Assembly: GCA_016189965.1 (NCBI GenBank)
Contig: JACPRL010000163.1
Coordinates: 1-7,162, forward strand
DNA length: 7,162 bases
Direction: 5' to 3'
Origin: Acidobacteriota bacterium
Lineage (GTDB): Bacteria > Acidobacteriota > Terriglobia > Acidiferrales > 2-02-FULL-67-57
Shown here: one piece after another, positions 5,672 through 7,162 of the stretch
How the letters are laid out: each line of letters begins with the position of its first letter
How positions within the stretch are numbered: position 1 is the first letter of the stretch
The notes under the pieces: model-generated
The model's database searches: none
Told to the model about the DNA's origin: nothing
What the model saw: only the letters and a program-made list of their open reading frames with translations
Program-made: the position numbers and the translations under genes

Positions 5672-6720
5672 GCGAGCTGTTCTGGGCTGGCGTGGCGGCG
5701 CTCGAGGATTACATCGCCCTGCACGTGCTCACCTGCCTGGTGCCGGCCTTTCTGCTGGCAGGCGCGATGGTGACTTTCATCTCGCGGGAAACCATCCTGC
5801 ACTATCTGGGCACGCAGGCGCGGAAGAGAACGGTCTTTCCGCTGGCGGCCGGCTCAAGCCTCTTCGTCGCCGCCTGTTCCTGCACCGTGATTCCGGTGGC
5901 GAGCGGGCTTTACTACGGCGGCGCTGGCATCGGCCCGGCCTTCATCCTGCTCTGGGTGGCGCCGGCGGCCAACATCCTGGCGCTCATCTATACCGGAGCC
6001 ATCCTGGGCGCGCAGATGGTGACGCTGCGGGTGGCGAGCGCCCTGCTGATGGCGTTTGTCGTGGGCACGGTGATGCTTGGAGCGTTCCGGCGGGAGGAGC
6101 AGGCGCGCGAGCTGACTCTGGCCAGCCAGCCGCCGGCTGGCACGGCCATCGCCTCGCGGGGCACGGTGGGCCTGCTGGTGCTGCTCGTTGCCACCCTGCT
6201 GGCCCCGAATTACCTGGTGCGAGAAGGGCCCTACCTCCACAAGGTGTACGTCTGGGCGGCGGGGACGCTGCTGGTGGCGCTCTACGCCTGGCGGGTGAAG
6301 ACCCGCGCCGAGATTGCCGCCTGGCTGAAGGAGACTTGGTGGTTCGTGCGCATCATCTTCCCGCTGCTGCTGGCCGGCGTCTTCGTGGTGGGCGTCATCG
6401 GCCGGCTGCTGCCGGAAAGCTGGATTCAGAGCTGGCTGGGCGGCAACGGGTTGCTGGCCTCGTTGCTGGCCACGCTCATCGGCTCGGTGAGTTACTTCGC
6501 CACCATGACCGAGGCGCCCTTTGTGGACACGCTGATGAAGATGGGCATGGGGCCGGGCCCGGCGCTGGCGCTGCTGCTCACCGGTCCCGGGCTGAGCCTC
6601 CCCAACTGGCTGGCCATCGCGCGCGTGTTTGGTCCGCGCAAGGCAGTGGTGTATGTCGTGACCATTCTGGTGCTCGGCACGCTCGTCGGTTGGGCGGCCG
6701 GGCAGCTCTATTTTTCCTGA
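5668..6720 (+). CDS. ArsP/YraQ-type permease (UPF0718), probable metal(loid) efflux
   Basis: This 350-residue membrane protein belongs to the two-repeat permease family that includes ArsP, which exports trivalent organoarsenicals, and related copper/zinc exporters. About eight to ten helices are visible, split by a charged linker near residues 140-160. The first half carries the diagnostic AACSCTVIPVASGLYYGG, with C70 and C72, next to WVAPAANILAL. The second half has the matching YFATMTEAPFVDTLMKMGMG and TGPGLSLPNWLAI. An additional C23 lies in the first helix. The gene begins inside the stop of the ArsR gene and is followed by a thioredoxin-like gene, so expression should respond to the repressor's ligand. 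The ArsR CVCDL site favours arsenic, which would make this arsP, but substrate cannot be settled by sequence alone, so no symbol is given. Confidence 0.88.
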   Translation: MSELFWAGVAALEDYIALHVLTCLVPAFLLAGAMVTFISRETILHYLGTQARKRTVFPLAAGSSLFVAACSCTVIPVASGLYYGGAGIGPAFILLWVAPAANILALIYTGAILGAQMVTLRVASALLMAFVVGTVMLGAFRREEQARELTLASQPPAGTAIASRGTVGLLVLLVATLLAPNYLVREGPYLHKVYVWAAGTLLVALYAWRVKTRAEIAAWLKETWWFVRIIFPLLLAGVFVVGVIGRLLPESWIQSWLGGNGLLASLLATLIGSVSYFATMTEAPFVDTLMKMGMGPGPALALLLTGPGLSLPNWLAIARVFGPRKAVVYVVTILVLGTLVGWAAGQLYFS

Positions 6721-6731
6721 GGAGGAACGAG

Positions 6732-6974
6732 ATGAAGATTGAAATCCTGGGCCCGGGCTGTTCGCGCTGCCGGGCGACCGAGCAAGTGGTGCGCCAGGCG
6801 CTGGCGGAGCTCCAGCAAAAAGCTGAGATCGAGCACATAACCGACCCGGTGCAGTTCGCCCGCCGGCAGGTTCTGCTGACGCCCGGTGTGCTGGTTGACG
6901 GGCAGGTGAAGTCGAGTGGCCGCGTGCCGAGCCTGGACGAAGTCAAGACCTGGCTCGGAGCCCGCGCCGCCTAG
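6732..6974 (+). CDS. Small thioredoxin-like protein (redox-active disulfide protein 2 type)
   Basis: This is an 80-residue minimal thioredoxin fold. It starts MKIEILGPGCSRC, giving the redox pair C10 and C13 in a GPGCxxC context rather than the usual WCGPC. TPGVLVDGQVKSSGRVPS (about residues 55-72) contains the expected cis-proline after Thr, and the protein ends with a helix DEVKTWLG. These features match the small TIGR00412-type proteins often found beside ArsP/YraQ permeases. The ATG at 6732 follows GGAGGAAC with good spacing, and only 11 bases separate it from the permease stop. A plausible role, inferred from position, is to reduce or hand over thiol-bound metal(loid) to the CSC site of the permease, or to keep permease and repressor cysteines reduced. 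No signal peptide is present, so it acts in the cytoplasm. Confidence 0.88.
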   Translation: MKIEILGPGCSRCRATEQVVRQALAELQQKAEIEHITDPVQFARRQVLLTPGVLVDGQVKSSGRVPSLDEVKTWLGARAA

Positions 6975-6997
6975 ACCGCCCGACAGGATAGGCAGGA

Positions 6998-7022
6998 TTG
7001 GTAGCGGTACCGGGAATCGAAC
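6998..7022 (-). repeat. 25-bp copy of a tRNA 3' end (att-like direct repeat)
   Basis: These 25 bases are identical to 7121-7145. Read on the - strand they run from the last base of the T-stem 5' arm through the T-loop, T-stem 3' arm, acceptor 3' strand (TACCGCT), discriminator A and CCA of the tRNA at the right edge. Identity stops abruptly before the rest of the T-arm, so this is not a whole tRNA gene. Integrases commonly leave such copies of a tRNA 3' end. The enclosed segment is only about 98 bp, so if it is an att site it is a scar rather than an intact island end. Confidence 0.6.
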
Positions 7023-7033
7023 TTGAGCCGCTG

Positions 7034-7062
7034 GGCGGGCGTGAGCGAAGCGGGAGCCCGCC
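7034..7062. repeat. REP-like hairpin with GCGAAGC core
   Basis: GGCGGGC (7034-7040) pairs with GCCCGCC (7056-7062). Inside the loop is GCGAAGC (7045-7051), a sequence known to form an unusually stable mini-hairpin in single-stranded DNA. It lies 60 bases after the thioredoxin-like gene, has no T-run, and resembles the short intergenic palindromes scattered through many bacterial genomes. It could help end or protect the upstream transcript. Confidence 0.45.
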
Positions 7063-7069
7063 GGCGAAA

Positions 7070-7087
7070 TCCCGAGCGACAGCGAGG
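7070..7087. repeat. Second REP-like hairpin with tandem GA/GA mismatch
   Basis: TCCC (7070-7073) pairs with GGGA (7084-7087), separated by an inner GA/GA step and a GC stem around GACA. The core GAGCG-A-AGCG resembles the core of the neighbouring hairpin (7034-7062), suggesting two copies of one diverged repeat family. Two copies in one window are too few to prove a family. Confidence 0.35.
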
Positions 7088-7121
7088 GACCTGAAATCGG
7101 CAAACATTAGCTTGCAAGAGT

Positions 7122-7162
7122 TGGTAGCGGTACCGGGAATCGAACCCGGGTCTCCAGATTGA
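7122..7162 (-). tRNA. tRNA gene, 3' part only (runs off the right edge)
   Basis: On the - strand the T-arm is complete: CCGGG, loop TTCGATT, CCCGG (7149-7133). It is followed by acceptor strand TACCGCT, discriminator A (7125) and an encoded CCA (7124-7122). Upstream are the variable region and TCTGG of the anticodon stem; the anticodon and 5' half lie outside the window. The 5' acceptor strand is predicted to be AGCGGTA. With a four-base variable loop the last two anticodon bases would be TC, as in Glu or Asp tRNAs, but this depends on an alignment that cannot be fixed here, so the isotype is left open. Confidence 0.85.

Noticed and set aside
1..7162. CRISPR array, rRNA, riboswitch or phage gene content
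   Set aside because: No regularly spaced direct repeats, rRNA-like blocks, known riboswitch cores or phage protein signatures were seen on either strand.

Overview
This window reads as a high-GC (roughly two-thirds G+C by eye), Gram-negative-type bacterial chromosome segment. An alternative complex III operon, a secreted S9C peptidase with a seven-motif propeller, an orphan STAS protein and short GAGCG(A)AGCG-type hairpins together would suit an Acidobacteriota-like genome. That placement is inference from gene content, not a proven taxonomy.

Layout, left to right. (1) Positions 1-2536 hold the end of an alternative complex III (ACIII, quinol:cytochrome c oxidoreductase) operon on the + strand: the 3' end of actC, then actD (DUF3341), actE (membrane-anchored mono-haem cytochrome c) and actF (ten-helix membrane subunit). 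The genes are tightly coupled (4-base overlap, 4-base gap) except between actD and actE. (2) At 757-856, between actD and actE, sits an exactly 100-bp element with perfect 13-bp terminal inverted repeats. It is flanked by a TTAG duplication and is about 50% GC. It looks like a miniature transposable element. It carries the ribosome binding site, the ATG and the first 17 codons now used by actE; a strong upstream GGAGGT plus TTG marks the probable ancestral start. (3) At 2576-2923 (- strand) is a single-domain STAS anti-sigma-factor antagonist, convergent with actF and divergent from the next gene. (4) At 3064-5118 is an exported S9C serine peptidase with an intact Ser/Asp/His triad. (5) At 5306-6974 is a compact three-gene cassette: an ArsR/SmtB metalloregulator, an ArsP/YraQ-type permease with a CSC motif (starting inside the regulator's stop codon), and an 80-residue thioredoxin-like protein with a CSRC redox motif. 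An 8-6-8 palindrome lies right at the regulator's start codon and overlaps its ribosome binding site. (6) From 6975 to the end lies non-coding DNA: two GC-rich REP-like hairpins and the 3' part of a tRNA gene on the - strand (encoded CCA). A 25-bp exact copy of that tRNA's 3' end lies 123 bp away, like an integrase attachment-site scar.

How the parts work together. ACIII takes electrons from menaquinol or ubiquinol and passes them through its cytochrome subunits to a terminal oxidase; neither an oxidase nor actG follows within this window. The ArsR-permease-thioredoxin set is best read as a self-regulated efflux module for a thiophilic metal(loid), probably trivalent arsenic or organoarsenical, with copper or zinc as the alternative. 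No wholly unknown multi-gene system is visible. The most unusual signal is the takeover of the actE translation start by a miniature transposon; next are the tRNA-end duplication and the paired hairpins.
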